Source: Ralstonia pickettii (GTDB lineage: Bacteria > Pseudomonadota > Gammaproteobacteria > Burkholderiales > Burkholderiaceae). Taken from it: a DNA stretch of 64,000 bases. Below the pieces are notes generated by a model. It made no database searches. It had not been told where the DNA came from and saw only the letters and a list, made by a program, of their open reading frames with translations. Positions 10,354 through 20,531 of this stretch are shown one piece after another. Position numbers and translations under genes: made by a program. The stretch covers positions 806,001-870,000 of the forward strand of contig NZ_JFZG01000006.1 in the NCBI RefSeq assembly GCF_000607165.1, read 5' to 3'. The first letter of the stretch is position 1, and every line of letters begins with the position of its first letter.

Positions 10354-11106
10354 ATGACTTTTATCCGTTCGCTGCTGTACCTGGTTTTCTTGATCGTCTG
10401 GACACCGATTTATGCGGTGGCCTGCTTCATCGTCTTTCCGTTCATGAACCCGCACCGCCGCTTCTGGATGGTGTCCGGCTGGACGAAGTCTGCCATCTGG
10501 ATGGCGCGCTGGCTGCTCGGCATCCGCTGGCAATACGAGGGCTGGGAGAACATCGAGGAAGCCGTCGCCACCAACAAGCAGGTGGTGCTGCTTTCCAAGC
10601 ATCAGTCGGCGTGGGAAACCATGGCCTATGTTGCGACCATGCCGCGCCCGCTGTGCTACGTGTTCAAGCGCGAGCTGCTGTATGTACCGTTCTTCGGATG
10701 GGCGCTCGGCATGCTCAAGATGGTGCACATCAACCGCAAGGACGGCGCCAATGCGTTCACCTCGGTCGCGCGCCAGGGCAAAGAGCGCCTTGCAGACGGC
10801 GCATGGGTGATCATGTTTCCGGAAGGCACGCGCACGCGCTCGGGCGACCCGAAGCCGCGCTACAAGAGCGGCGGTGCGCGCTTTGCCGTGGATACCGGCG
10901 CATGGGTCATTCCCATCGCGCACAACTCCGGCCGGGTGTGGCCGCGCAATTCGTTCCTGAAGCATCCGGGCTTGATCACGCTGTCGGTCGGGCCAGCCAT
11001 TTCGAGCGCCGGCAAGACCAGCGACGAACTCAACCGCGAAGTCGAAGCGTGGATCGAAGCAGAAATGCGTAGAATCGACGCCGATAGCTACCGCGAGCAC
11101 GCATGA
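10354..11106 (+). CDS. plsC: 1-acyl-sn-glycerol-3-phosphate acyltransferase
   Basis: Membrane acyltransferase that makes phosphatidic acid from lysophosphatidic acid. Residues 1-35 form an N-terminal membrane helix (FIRSLLYLVFLIVWTPIYAV). The catalytic block is KHQSAWE, with Glu where the classical HX4D motif has Asp, and MFPEGTRTRSG is the substrate-binding motif. 250 residues. The ATG at 10354 is preferred to an in-frame TTG at 10339. The last four bases, ATGA, overlap the next start. Confidence 0.93.
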   Translation: MTFIRSLLYLVFLIVWTPIYAVACFIVFPFMNPHRRFWMVSGWTKSAIWMARWLLGIRWQYEGWENIEEAVATNKQVVLLSKHQSAWETMAYVATMPRPLCYVFKRELLYVPFFGWALGMLKMVHINRKDGANAFTSVARQGKERLADGAWVIMFPEGTRTRSGDPKPRYKSGGARFAVDTGAWVIPIAHNSGRVWPRNSFLKHPGLITLSVGPAISSAGKTSDELNREVEAWIEAEMRRIDADSYREHA

Positions 11107-11981
11107 AACTGCTGCGCCCACCGACTTCACCCACCACCGCCGACAGCGTCCAGCTTGAGCTGCCGCTGCTCGCGCCCGAAGCCCCGTCGCCTTCGCAGCC
11201 GCCTGACGCGTCCCTCCTCGCCCCGCCCGCACTCGACTTTTCCACCGCACCGCTCGGCCCCAACCAGCGCCGTCTGACGCTGGGCGAGCGCGCGCTCATC
11301 TATAACCTCAAGCGTTCGTCGCGGCGCACCATCGGCTTTGTCATCGACGACCGCGGCCTGTCGATCACGGCACCGCGCTGGGTCACACTCGCCGAGATCG
11401 AGCACGCCATCGCCGAAAAGCAGAAGTGGATCTTCGCCAAGCTGGCCGAATGGCGCGCGAACGCCGCACGCCGCATGCTGCCGCCCATGGAGTGGCAGGA
11501 CGGCGCCGCGCTGCCGTTCCTCGGCAAAACGATCACGCTTAAGCTGGAATCGCCCATCGGCGCGTTGATGTTCGATGCCGACGCCAGCATGCTGCACCTG
11601 GGCCTGCCGCCCAGCACCACCGAGCAGCAGATCAAGGACCGCGTACAAGGCTGGCTGCAGACGCAGGCGCGACGCCTCTTCGGCGAACGGCTTGAGGTGT
11701 ATGCCGAGCGCCTGGGCGTGCGGCACAGCGCGTATGCGCTGTCCTCAGCGGCCACGCGGTGGGGAAGCTGCACCGCCGACGGCAAAATCCGTCTGAACTG
11801 GCGCCTCGTGCATTTCCCGCTGAGTCTGATCGACTACGTGGTTGCGCATGAGCTCGCGCATCTCAAGGAAATGAACCACAGCCCGCGCTTCTGGGACACG
11901 GTGGAGTCGATCTTCCCTGAGTTTCGTGAGGCGCGCGAACAACTGCGCTCGCATCCGCCGGAATACTTGCCGGCATTCTGA
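11103..11981 (+). CDS. YgjP/DUF45-type zinc metallopeptidase
   Basis: 292-residue protein with a C-terminal minigluzincin-like domain. The zinc signature VVAHELAHLKEMNHSPRFW gives HExxH plus a downstream His. Upstream blocks GSCTADGKIRLNWRLVHFP and TRWGSC are typical of the YgjP-like (DUF45) family. The N-terminal 90 residues are Pro/Ser/Leu-rich and not conserved-looking. The substrate of these proteins is not known. Translation is coupled to plsC by the ATGA overlap. No signal peptide, so probably cytoplasmic. Confidence 0.88.
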   Translation: MKLLRPPTSPTTADSVQLELPLLAPEAPSPSQPPDASLLAPPALDFSTAPLGPNQRRLTLGERALIYNLKRSSRRTIGFVIDDRGLSITAPRWVTLAEIEHAIAEKQKWIFAKLAEWRANAARRMLPPMEWQDGAALPFLGKTITLKLESPIGALMFDADASMLHLGLPPSTTEQQIKDRVQGWLQTQARRLFGERLEVYAERLGVRHSAYALSSAATRWGSCTADGKIRLNWRLVHFPLSLIDYVVAHELAHLKEMNHSPRFWDTVESIFPEFREAREQLRSHPPEYLPAF

Positions 11982-12104
11982 TTCGCCTCGCCCCCGCCGC
12001 AACGGCGTAAGAGGGATGCGGCTGCAGCAAAAACTCCTCGCCTGCACGCTCCGCCACACCCTCCTACAATATGGCCTTCCGCAGTCCCCCAGGAAGGAAA
12101 TCCC

Positions 12105-12512
12105 ATGCGAATGCTCCACACCATGCTGCGCGTCGGCGACATGCAGCGATCGATCGACTTCTACACCAAGGTGCTCGGCATGCAGCTGCTGCGCACCAGT
12201 GATAACCCGGAATACAAATACTCCCTCGCGTTCGTCGGCTACGGCCCGGAGGCCGGCAACACCGTCATTGAGCTGACCTACAACTACGGCGTGAGCGAAT
12301 ACGACCTCGGCTCAGCGTTCGGCCACCTTGCCATCGAGGTCGACAATGCCGCGCAAGCCTGCGACCAGATCCGCAACGCGGGCGGCAAGGTCACGCGCGA
12401 AGCCGGCCCGGTCAAGGGCGGCAGCACCATCATTGCGTTTGTGGAAGATCCGGACGGCTACAAGATCGAGCTGATCCAGGCGCGCTCGATGCCCGATGGC
12501 AACCGCCACTGA
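12105..12512 (+). CDS. gloA: Lactoylglutathione lyase (glyoxalase I)
   Basis: Converts the methylglyoxal-glutathione hemithioacetal to S-lactoylglutathione. 135 residues, typical of the short nickel-type enzyme. All four metal ligands are present: His5, Glu56 (VIELTYN), His74 (GHLAIEV) and Glu122 (KIELIQ). The ribosome site AGGAAGG lies just before the ATG. The last 17 bases overlap the start of the EamA transporter. Confidence 0.96.
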   Translation: MRMLHTMLRVGDMQRSIDFYTKVLGMQLLRTSDNPEYKYSLAFVGYGPEAGNTVIELTYNYGVSEYDLGSAFGHLAIEVDNAAQACDQIRNAGGKVTREAGPVKGGSTIIAFVEDPDGYKIELIQARSMPDGNRH

Positions 12513-13401
12513 CGCCCTCCGCCGGCCGCTGGACGGCACCGCCATCGGCCTGATGGTGGTGCTATGCATGTGCTGGGGCTTTCAGCAGGTCGCCATCAAG
12601 GTGGCCGCGCACGACGTGGGCCCCGTCATGCAGGCTGGCGTGCGTTCGGCAATTGCGTCAGTCCTGGTGTTCGCATTTGCGCTCTGGCGCGGCACGTGCC
12701 TCTCGTTGCGCGACGGCACGCTGGCCGGCGGCCTGATAGCCGGCGTGCTGTTCGGCGTCGAGTTCCTGTGCATCTTCATCGGCCTTGGCTACACGACCGC
12801 TTCGCGCATGGCGGTGTTCCTCTACACCGCCCCTATCTTCACCGCGCTCGGCCTGCATTTCTTTGTGCCGGGGGAGCACCTGCGCCCGCGCCAGTGGGCG
12901 GGCATCGGCATTGCGTTTGCGGGGATCGTGCTGGCGTTTGCCGACGGTGTCCTGCACCCGGCGGCCGGGCCGTCGACCTCGTTGGGCGACGCGCTGGGCG
13001 TGGTGGCAGGCGCGCTGTGGGGCGCGACGACCCTCGTCGTGCGGGCAAGCAAGCTCTCCGAAGCACCGGCGGCGAAGACGCTGCTGTACCAATTGGCCGT
13101 CTCGGCCGTGCTGCTGCTGTTGATGGCCGCCGGCACCGGCCAGGTCTTTACCGCGAACCTCACGCCCACGGCGCTGGCCAGCCTTGCTTACCAATCCGTG
13201 CTGATTGCATTCGCCAGTTACCTGACGTGGTTCTGGCTGCTGCGCCGCTACCTGGCGTCCCGGTTGTCGGTGTTCTCGTTCCTGACGCCGCTGTTTGGCG
13301 TGGCGTTTGGCGTGCTGCTGTTGCACGAGCCGGTGGGCCTGCGGTTTGCGCTGGCGGCGGTGCTCGTGCTGTCGGGCATCCTGCTGGTCAATCTTCGCTA
13401 A
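12496..13401 (+). CDS. EamA/DMT-family membrane transporter
   Basis: 301 residues forming about ten hydrophobic helices in two EamA halves, with typical segments [12 protein letters not shown] near the start and [25 protein letters not shown] near the end. Family members export amino acids or other metabolites; the substrate cannot be read from the sequence. It overlaps gloA by 17 bases at its start and runs 14 bases into the convergent rsmA at its end. Confidence 0.9.
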   Translation: MATATDALRRPLDGTAIGLMVVLCMCWGFQQVAIKVAAHDVGPVMQAGVRSAIASVLVFAFALWRGTCLSLRDGTLAGGLIAGVLFGVEFLCIFIGLGYTTASRMAVFLYTAPIFTALGLHFFVPGEHLRPRQWAGIGIAFAGIVLAFADGVLHPAAGPSTSLGDALGVVAGALWGATTLVVRASKLSEAPAAKTLLYQLAVSAVLLLLMAAGTGQVFTANLTPTALASLAYQSVLIAFASYLTWFWLLRRYLASRLSVFSFLTPLFGVAFGVLLLHEPVGLRFALAAVLVLSGILLVNLR

Positions 13402-14233
13402 GAGCGGAAACGCTGCCGGCGATGCGGTTGGCCGGCAGCGCATTCGCCACCGCCACGAATTCTTCTACCGGCACTTCTTCTGCGCGGCGGCCCAGATCAA
13501 AGCCAAGCGCTTCGAAATCGATCACGTCGCGCAGCGCCCCCAGCGTGTTGCGCAGCACCTTGCGCCGCTGCGAAAACGCCATCGTCACCACCGTGCCCAG
13601 CGCGCGCATGTCGACCGGCGCATACGGCGATTTATCGGCCGGCCAGGGAATCATCCGCACCACCGCTGAATCCACCTTGGGCGGTGGGTTGAACGAGCCC
13701 GGCGGCACATCCAGCACCAGCTCCATGTAGTAGCGCACCTGCAGCATCACCGACAACCGGCTGAACGCCTTGCTACCCGGCGCGGCCACCATGCGCTCAA
13801 CCACCTCTTTCTGCAGCATGAAATGCTGATCGCGCACACGATCGGCGAACGTAGCCAGATGGAACAGCAGCGGGCTCGAGATGTTGTACGGCAGGTTGCC
13901 GACGATGCGCAGCGGCCGGTCTGCCTCCACCAGCGATCCGAAATCAAACGCGAGTGCATCACCTGCATGCACGATCAGCCGATCGCCGAAACGCTTCTGC
14001 AAGCGCGCGACGAGGTCACGGTCCAGCTCGACGACCTGCAGCGTGCGCACGCGCTCCATGAGCGGCACGGTGAGCGCGCCCAGGCCCGGGCCGATCTCGA
14101 CGAGCACATCGTCGGGCTTCGGATCAATGGCGGCAACAATGGCGTGGATCACGCCGTCATCGACCAGGAAGTTCTGGCCGAAGCGCTTGCGGGCCTGGTG
14201 CCCCTGGTGAACGCCGGTCGTGGATCGTGCCAT
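13388..14233 (-). CDS. rsmA: 16S rRNA dimethyladenosine transferase
   Basis: Dimethylates A1518 and A1519 of 16S rRNA. 281 residues, with the SAM motif [13 protein letters not shown], the acidic VVELDRDL and the catalytic [32 protein letters not shown] at residues 17-34 is the classical N-terminus. It is the last gene of the lptD-surA-pdxA-rsmA run seen in many proteobacteria. The 3' end overlaps the convergent EamA gene by 14 bases, so no terminator fits between them. Confidence 0.97.
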   Translation of the reverse strand: MARSTTGVHQGHQARKRFGQNFLVDDGVIHAIVAAIDPKPDDVLVEIGPGLGALTVPLMERVRTLQVVELDRDLVARLQKRFGDRLIVHAGDALAFDFGSLVEADRPLRIVGNLPYNISSPLLFHLATFADRVRDQHFMLQKEVVERMVAAPGSKAFSRLSVMLQVRYYMELVLDVPPGSFNPPPKVDSAVVRMIPWPADKSPYAPVDMRALGTVVTMAFSQRRKVLRNTLGALRDVIDFEALGFDLGRRAEEVPVEEFVAVANALPANRIAGSVSALSED

Positions 14234-14264
14234 TGCGAACTCGAAATCGAAAAGGTGAAGAAAC

Positions 14265-15281
14265 TCAGGAACGTACCGTGTGCCGCGCCATGGCGATGGC
14301 GGTATCGATCGCCTCGATCATGCTGCCGAACTCGGCGCGACCCGTGCCCGCCAGGTCCAGCGCCGTACCGTGGTCCACCGACGTGCGCACGAACGGCAGG
14401 CCCAGCGTGATGTTCACGCCATGCCCAAAGGTGCCGTACTTGAGCGGCGCCAAGCCTTGGTCGTGGTACATCGCCAGCACGCAATCGGCGTCTGCCAAAA
14501 GGCGCGGCTGGAACAGCGTATCGGCTGGATACGGACCGCGCGCATCGATTCCGCGCGCACGCGCACGCGCGATGGCAGGCTCGATCACCTCGAGCTCTTC
14601 GCGGCCGAGGTGACCTGATTCACCCGCATGCGGATTCAACCCCGTCACGAGGATGCGCGGTGCGGTCAAGCCGAAGCGTGTGCGCAAATCTCGCTGCACG
14701 ATGTCGAGCGTTTCGTCGAGCACTGCGGGCGTGATGGCTTCCGGCACCTCGCGCAGCGGCAAATGCGTCGTCGCCAGCGCGACGCGCAGCATGGCGTTGT
14801 CGTGCGCCGGCTGCGGGCCGGCGAGCATCATCACCACGCGCGGCGTGCGGCTGCGCTCCGCCAGGTATTCGGTGTGGCCGGTAAACGGCACGCCTGCGTC
14901 GTTGATCGTGCTCTTCTGCACCGGCGCCGTGACCATCGCGTCGTAACGGACGCCCTCCGCCGTGCCAACCTGGCAGCCGTCGATGGCTGCATCGAGCAGG
15001 TCCAGCACATAGGGACCGTTGGCGGCATCAAGCACGCCAGCGCGCACCGGCGCACCCAGCGGGCGCTCCACAATAGTCAGCGCCGTGGAGGCAACGCGCC
15101 AGAAATCGCCCTGCCCGATCGCATCAGCGCGCGCCTGCAGCAATGCCGCGTCGCCAATCACGTGCCACTGCACATCGGCGTAGCGCGGCGACGCCTGCCG
15201 CGCCAAATGCAGCAACGCGGCCACGGTGATGTCGGGGCCGATACCGGCAGGTTCTCCGGTGGTGATGGCAATGTTCAGCAT
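14265..15281 (-). CDS. pdxA: 4-hydroxythreonine-4-phosphate dehydrogenase
   Basis: NAD-dependent, metal-requiring enzyme of the DXP-dependent pyridoxal phosphate pathway. From the ATG at 15281 it is 338 residues and begins [17 protein letters not shown], the family N-terminus. The C-terminal [15 protein letters not shown] carries a metal His. An upstream in-frame start (15326) would add 15 residues with no family match and was rejected. It is followed by rsmA after 31 bases. Confidence 0.96.
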   Translation of the reverse strand: MLNIAITTGEPAGIGPDITVAALLHLARQASPRYADVQWHVIGDAALLQARADAIGQGDFWRVASTALTIVERPLGAPVRAGVLDAANGPYVLDLLDAAIDGCQVGTAEGVRYDAMVTAPVQKSTINDAGVPFTGHTEYLAERSRTPRVVMMLAGPQPAHDNAMLRVALATTHLPLREVPEAITPAVLDETLDIVQRDLRTRFGLTAPRILVTGLNPHAGESGHLGREELEVIEPAIARARARGIDARGPYPADTLFQPRLLADADCVLAMYHDQGLAPLKYGTFGHGVNITLGLPFVRTSVDHGTALDLAGTGRAEFGSMIEAIDTAIAMARHTVRS

Positions 15282-15323
15282 GCAGCGCTTTCCTGCAATG
15301 ATTTCCGATCGGTCTAGAAACGC

Positions 15324-15347
15324 CACGGCCGCCCGCAGGCGGCCGTG
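15324..15347 (-). terminator. GC-rich hairpin between surA and pdxA
   Basis: A perfect 10-bp stem CACGGCCGCC/GGCGGCCGTG with loop CGCA, 21 bases past the surA stop. In the minus-strand sense it is followed by GCGTTTCT rather than a real U-tract, so partial termination or 3'-end protection is more likely than full termination. Confidence 0.5.
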
Positions 15348-15368
15348 AGCGATGCGGATCTCCGTAGC

Positions 15369-16871
15369 TTACTGCTGACGGTTCACACGATATTCCACGT
15401 GTGCCGAGTCGCGCAGCTCACGCAGCCAATCTTCATAGGCGGCCTGCACCTTCTGCTCGCGAATCACAGAGCGTGCGTAGTCGCGCTGGCGATCTCCCGA
15501 CACCTCGGCCTCGCGGCGGCCTTCCACTTGGATCAGATGCACTCCGAACTGGCTCTGCACCGGCTGCGATACATCGCCCGGCTTGAGCTGGTTCATCGCC
15601 TGCTCGAATTCCGGCACGAGCTGACCCGGGGACACCCAGCCCAGCTCGCCACCCGCACCGGCCGAACCGTCCTGCGAATACCGGCGTGCCGCATCGCCAA
15701 AGTCATAGCCGTGGACGATCCGATCACGCAGGCCCACCAACTGGCGGCGCGCGTCGTCCGCGGACATCGTCGGACCGGTCTTGATCAGGATGTGACGCAC
15801 TTGCGTCTGCTGCACCTTGGCGGCAATCGCCGTGCTCGGTGCACGCTTCTCCAACAGCTTGATCACGTGATAGCCGGCCGGGCTTTCTACCACTTGGCTC
15901 GCTACTTGGCCGGCCTTCATGTCGACCACGGCGTTGGCAAACACTGCCGGCAAGCGACCGATCGGACGCAGCCCAAGTTCACCGCCTTGCGAGGCATCCG
16001 GCGCGCCAGAATTGTCACGGGCCAGCTTGGCGAAATCCGCACCGCCCTGTGCCTGTTTGAGCAGAGCCTCGGCCTTGCTGCGCGCTGCGGCCTTCTCGGC
16101 ATCCGTGGCGCCTTCGGCGACCGGCACGAGAATCTGCGCGACGTTGTATTGCTGCTCGCCAGCCGGGGCCGTCCCGCCGCCCTGCTGCGCCAGATAGTTG
16201 TCGATCTCGCCGTCGTAGACCTGCACCTTGGAGTCGACCTCACGCTCACGCAGGCGAGCCAGCAGGATTTCCTGACGCAGGTCGTCGCGGTACTTGTCGT
16301 ACGTCATGCCGGCGTCCTTCAGCTTGCTCTTGAGCTGCGGCACGGACAGGTTGTTGCGCTGGGCCACGCTTTCCACGGCACGATCCACATCGGCGTCGGA
16401 CACGCGGATGCCGCTTTCCTTGGCGGTCTGCGCCTGCACGCGCTCCAGGATCAGTTGCTCAAGCACTTCGCCGAGCATATCTGCGCGCGGCGGCAGCGGA
16501 CGATTCTGCGCGCGGAACGTGCGCTCAACCAGATCCGCGCGGTTGAGCAGTTCGCGGCGGGTGATGACGTCGGTGTTGACCACGGCCACCACCTCGTCGA
16601 CCAACTGGCTGCGCGGCGCACCCGGAGCCGTCGGCTCGGGCAGTGTGCCCTGCAGCAGCGGCTGGCTCGGGGACGAACCCGGGTTGGCGAAGATGCCGCG
16701 CACCGGTGCGCTCTTCTTTGCCGGTTGCGCCTGCTGCGCGTGGACGGCTGGCGACAGCGTGGTCCCCGCCATCAGCGCGACCAGCACGCCGGTGGCAACA
16801 CGCAAGCGGCCCAGAGGAGCCACACGCGTGGCGAAAGCGGTTGATTGGAAAGCCATGATGTCGTTATTCAT
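15369..16871 (-). CDS. surA: Periplasmic chaperone / peptidyl-prolyl isomerase SurA
   Basis: Chaperone for outer-membrane beta-barrels, including LptD encoded just upstream. 500 residues: a signal peptide ending AVHAQ near residue 45, a SurA N-terminal domain (VDEVVAVVNTDVITRRELLNRADLV), two parvulin domains (about 250-350 and 360-460, the second starting QVRHILIKTGPTMSADDA) and a C-terminal strand. The ATG at 16871 overlaps the lptD stop by 8 bases. A second ATG at 16856 is equally plausible and would leave a 7-base gap. Confidence 0.95.
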   Translation of the reverse strand: MNNDIMAFQSTAFATRVAPLGRLRVATGVLVALMAGTTLSPAVHAQQAQPAKKSAPVRGIFANPGSSPSQPLLQGTLPEPTAPGAPRSQLVDEVVAVVNTDVITRRELLNRADLVERTFRAQNRPLPPRADMLGEVLEQLILERVQAQTAKESGIRVSDADVDRAVESVAQRNNLSVPQLKSKLKDAGMTYDKYRDDLRQEILLARLREREVDSKVQVYDGEIDNYLAQQGGGTAPAGEQQYNVAQILVPVAEGATDAEKAAARSKAEALLKQAQGGADFAKLARDNSGAPDASQGGELGLRPIGRLPAVFANAVVDMKAGQVASQVVESPAGYHVIKLLEKRAPSTAIAAKVQQTQVRHILIKTGPTMSADDARRQLVGLRDRIVHGYDFGDAARRYSQDGSAGAGGELGWVSPGQLVPEFEQAMNQLKPGDVSQPVQSQFGVHLIQVEGRREAEVSGDRQRDYARSVIREQKVQAAYEDWLRELRDSAHVEYRVNRQQ

Positions 16872-19293
16872 ATTGATCCAGCACGGACGGCGTGATCGGC
16901 TGTGCGGTCACCGGCTGGTAGCCGGGCACGTTCAGACGAATCACGTCGATCGGATTGTTCCCCACCTTCGACAAACCCTTGAATTCGATCTGGGCAAAGA
17001 TATGCGTCGTATAGCCCGAAACCGCATTGCTGTAGCGCTGTACCGCCAGTCGGCCGACCCAGCAGTCCGCCACATATTCAAGGCCAAGCAGCATATCCGA
17101 TGGCTTGCGCGCATCCAGGTCGTAGCCGATGCGGCCCAGACCGTAGAGGCGCCGTGTAATCGGCCACTGCGTTGAGATATCGGCCTGTTCCAGCGGCAGC
17201 TGACCGGTATTGGCGTCTTGCCGGTAATAGCGGTAGCCGAGGTTGATCACCTTGTTGGCTTCCGGCTTCCAGCTGAATGCGACGGTCGAGCGCATGATGC
17301 GGTCGATGTCCTGATTGTACTGAAGGTTCGTATCGAAAAAGATGCCGCGGAACATCTGGATCGTAGTCGCGCCCAGAAGGTCCGAATAGCGGCGCACCGA
17401 CGTCGGTGCCGCACCGGCCAGCGTCACGCGCTGGCCTTCGAAATCGATACGTTGCGCGATCGTGGCACGCAAACGCTCAATGCCCGATTCCGCTTCAATA
17501 AAGCGCGTAGTCACGCCCGCCGTCAGTTTGTTGTTGTCGGCAATGCGGTCGTAACCCGTGTATGGGTTCTCGGTAAAGATCTGGCCGAGGTTGTAGTCCG
17601 ACTGCGCAGTATCGAACAGCGGGATCTGCGACTGGTCGCGATACGGCGTGTACACGTAGAACACGCGCGGCTCCAGCGTCTGGATGTAGCTCACGCCAAA
17701 CAACTTGGTGACCAGTGGCGCATCGCGCTCGAAGGTCATGCCCGAATCGAGCGAGAACGTCGGCAGCGTGCGATTGATCTGCGTGTCCTGCGTATCACCT
17801 GCAGGACGGTCCAGGCGGTATGCGGTGGTGTTCAGGATGAACTTCGGCGTGACGTACCAGCCGGGGCGGACGATCGGGTAGCTGATCGTCGGCTGCATGA
17901 ATAGGCGCTCGCCCTGGACGGTGTTAGCCGTCGGGATCGAGAACCGCGTGTAATCGGTGAGGAAATTGACGTCAAACCCGCCAAGATCGAATCGCGTATA
18001 TGTCAGGCTCAGTTCCGGCACACGCTCGTACGGTGCAGAGAGTGGCGTGGTGGCGGTCGACAAGGTCTGGAACTTCTGCACGCGCGCCTGAGCCACCCAG
18101 TCGCCGATGGAATAGGTGACGCCGCCTTCCTGCGTGTACTGGCGCTGCGTCGCCGTGACGATGCTGCGGCCAAGGTCATCCGGATAGGTGTTATCGGAGA
18201 CCTTGTTGTAGTTGATGTAGCCGGTCAGGCCAGGCGCCAGGCGCTGCGTGTGTACTGCCGAAATCGACCAGCGGTTGCGGCCTGCTTCGCGGTCATCGGG
18301 CAGGAATTCGCCGCGCAGGACGCCGCTGTACGACGTATCGAGATAGCGGTATTCGGCACCAAGCTGCAGACCACGCTGACTCAGCAGACGCGGGTACAAC
18401 GTCAGATCGCGATTCGGCGCGATGTTGAAGTAGTACGGCAGCGTGACGTCCGTCCCGCTGCGGCTGTTGTAGCCGAAGACCGGTGCCAGGAAACCGCTGC
18501 GGCGGTCGTCATTGAGCGGGAAGTCCATGATCGGCGCGGCAAACACCGGCACGCCGAAGAAGTGCAGCACGCCGTTGCGGCCAGTACCGACCTGGCGATC
18601 GCTGTCGATGTCGATGCGACTCGCGCTGAAGTACCAGTCGACATTGTCGGGCGAGCACGTGGTGTACGTACCGCGCGTGATGCGGCTGTTGTCCTTGTCG
18701 ATGAAGTCGATGCGGTCTGCGGTACCGCGGCCGCCGGTCGTGTGGAACTCGTAGGTCGGCGTGCTGATGGTGCCTTCGTTGGCGGTGACCTTGAGCTTGG
18801 CATCCGGGCCGGTGACAAGCGTGCCGCCCTTGAACAGCCGCACGTTGCCGGTGGCGGTCGCAACGTCGGTGTCCTGGTCGTAGTCGAGGGTGTCGCCCTT
18901 GAGCACCGACCCGTTGCGGCGCAATTCGCCATTGCCGCGCAGATGAATGTCTTCGTTGGTGCGGCCGTCCATCTTGTCGGCCGCGGTAAAGGTGGGGACA
19001 GTGTTGTCCGGTCGCTGGACGGGCTCGGCCATCTTGGGCACCAGCGGACTGCCGCCGGGCGTGGTCGGGCCGGACGTGGCCAGCGCTGTCACCGACGAGG
19101 CCGGGGTGACAGCAGGCGCCGTCGCTTGCGTGGTGTCCGCGCTCTGCGCCGCGGACGTCGCCGTCCAGACACCGGCCACCGCGAACACCAGCGGGCGCAA
19201 TGCCAGCGTGCCGCGCCGGATGGCGGGCCGCTGATCGGGCGCGGCAACAGCAGCGCGCTGCCGGTTTTTCCTGGCTCGGTTCGGTTCGGTCAT
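16864..19293 (-). CDS. lptD: LPS-assembly protein LptD
   Basis: Outer-membrane beta-barrel that inserts LPS in the outer leaflet together with LptE. From the ATG at 19293 (MTEPNRARKN) it is 809 residues: a long basic n-region and a hydrophobic stretch ending TSAAQSADT as signal peptide, an OstA/LptA-like domain (about 130-260, with GNGELRRNGSVLKGDTLDY and LFKGGTLVTGPDAKL) and a barrel ending AQIEFKGLSKVG. Cys pairs appear at TTCSPDN and VADCWVGR. A longer opening to 19362 lacks family support. Next to surA and divergent from amgK, as in pseudomonads. Confidence 0.95.
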   Translation of the reverse strand: MTEPNRARKNRQRAAVAAPDQRPAIRRGTLALRPLVFAVAGVWTATSAAQSADTTQATAPAVTPASSVTALATSGPTTPGGSPLVPKMAEPVQRPDNTVPTFTAADKMDGRTNEDIHLRGNGELRRNGSVLKGDTLDYDQDTDVATATGNVRLFKGGTLVTGPDAKLKVTANEGTISTPTYEFHTTGGRGTADRIDFIDKDNSRITRGTYTTCSPDNVDWYFSASRIDIDSDRQVGTGRNGVLHFFGVPVFAAPIMDFPLNDDRRSGFLAPVFGYNSRSGTDVTLPYYFNIAPNRDLTLYPRLLSQRGLQLGAEYRYLDTSYSGVLRGEFLPDDREAGRNRWSISAVHTQRLAPGLTGYINYNKVSDNTYPDDLGRSIVTATQRQYTQEGGVTYSIGDWVAQARVQKFQTLSTATTPLSAPYERVPELSLTYTRFDLGGFDVNFLTDYTRFSIPTANTVQGERLFMQPTISYPIVRPGWYVTPKFILNTTAYRLDRPAGDTQDTQINRTLPTFSLDSGMTFERDAPLVTKLFGVSYIQTLEPRVFYVYTPYRDQSQIPLFDTAQSDYNLGQIFTENPYTGYDRIADNNKLTAGVTTRFIEAESGIERLRATIAQRIDFEGQRVTLAGAAPTSVRRYSDLLGATTIQMFRGIFFDTNLQYNQDIDRIMRSTVAFSWKPEANKVINLGYRYYRQDANTGQLPLEQADISTQWPITRRLYGLGRIGYDLDARKPSDMLLGLEYVADCWVGRLAVQRYSNAVSGYTTHIFAQIEFKGLSKVGNNPIDVIRLNVPGYQPVTAQPITPSVLDQYE

Positions 19294-19469
19294 GCAGATC
19301 GGGAACAGGGCCGCACGCGCAACGGCACGCACAGGCACAAAATCAGTCAGTACTGCGGTCAATCCCGCCGCCGGACGCGGCCTGGACAGGGCCGGCGCTC
19401 GCTCGCGGCGAAACTCGGTCGGGTATTATACGGGGCTTCCTTCCAGCCACATTCCAGCATTCTCTCAGC

Positions 19470-20531
19470 ATGGCTTCGACCCCTGGCGCCGCAGCAGGCG
19501 CAACCGACGCACGTCTCAGTCAACTGCGCGACTGGCTCGGCACATTGCCCGCCGCCCACGGCCTGCGCATCGACACGCTGCAGCCCGCTTCGGCCGATGC
19601 CAGCTTCCGCCGTTATTTCCGCCTGGACAGCGCCAACGGCACGCTGGTGGTCATGGACGCCCCGCCACCGCAGGAAGACTGCCGCCCGTTCGTTCATGTG
19701 GCGGGCCTGCTGAATGGCGCCGGCGTGCATGCACCTCAGGTGCTGGAGCAGGATCTCGCGCAGGGCTTCCTCCTGCTGACCGACCTGGGCCCGCAAACGT
19801 ATTTGCAATCGCTGCGCGAACGCGATTTCGACCTCGCCTACGCCGACACGCTGTTCCGCCCCGCCATCCATACCCTGGTGCGGTGGCAATTGGCCTCGCG
19901 CGAAGGGGAGCTGCCGCCGTACGACGAAGCGCTGCTGCGCCGCGAGCTGTCGCTGTTTCCCGACTGGTATGTCGATCGCCATCTGCAACGCCCATTGGAC
20001 GCCGCCCAGCGGGAATCGCTCGACAAAGTGTTCAAGCTGCTGGTCGACAGCGCCCTGGCCCAGCCCCGCGTGTACGTCCACCGCGACTACATGCCGCGCA
20101 ACCTGATGATCAACGCGGCCGACCCGTCGCAGCCGGGCGTGCTGGACTTCCAGGATGCTGTCTACGGCCCGATCACCTACGACGCCGCCTCGCTGCTGCG
20201 CGATGCATTCCTGTCGTGGGATGAAGAGCAGGAGCTGGATTGGGCCGTGCGCTACTGGGAAGCTGCCCGCGCCGCCAAGCTGCCGGTGGATGACGACTTC
20301 GGCGAGTTCTACCGCGCGCTCGAATGGATGGGCGCGCAACGCCATCTGAAGGTGGCCGGCATCTTCGCGCGCCTGCGCTACCGCGACGGCAAGACCGGCT
20401 ACGTGGAAGACACCCCGCGCTTCATCGCCTACCTGCGCCGTGTGTGCAGCCGCTACAACGCGCTGGCGCCGTTGGCCCGCCTGCTCGATCAACTCGAAGA
20501 TCGCGCGCAGCAGATCGGCTATACGTTCTGA
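19470..20531 (+). CDS. amgK: N-acetylmuramate/N-acetylglucosamine kinase (AmgK)
   Basis: Aminoglycoside-phosphotransferase-fold sugar kinase that makes MurNAc-1-phosphate in cell-wall recycling. 353 residues with the catalytic loop YVHRDYMPRNLMI (HxDxxxxN) and VLDFQDAVYGPITYD (metal DFG-like). Family context is decisive: divergent to lptD, with murU two genes on. A possible -10 TATTAT is at 19424-19429 without a good -35. The ATG at 19470 follows the family start MASTPG...RLSQLRDWL. The stop shares a base with the azlC start (TGATG). Confidence 0.9.
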   Translation: MASTPGAAAGATDARLSQLRDWLGTLPAAHGLRIDTLQPASADASFRRYFRLDSANGTLVVMDAPPPQEDCRPFVHVAGLLNGAGVHAPQVLEQDLAQGFLLLTDLGPQTYLQSLRERDFDLAYADTLFRPAIHTLVRWQLASREGELPPYDEALLRRELSLFPDWYVDRHLQRPLDAAQRESLDKVFKLLVDSALAQPRVYVHRDYMPRNLMINAADPSQPGVLDFQDAVYGPITYDAASLLRDAFLSWDEEQELDWAVRYWEAARAAKLPVDDDFGEFYRALEWMGAQRHLKVAGIFARLRYRDGKTGYVEDTPRFIAYLRRVCSRYNALAPLARLLDQLEDRAQQIGYTF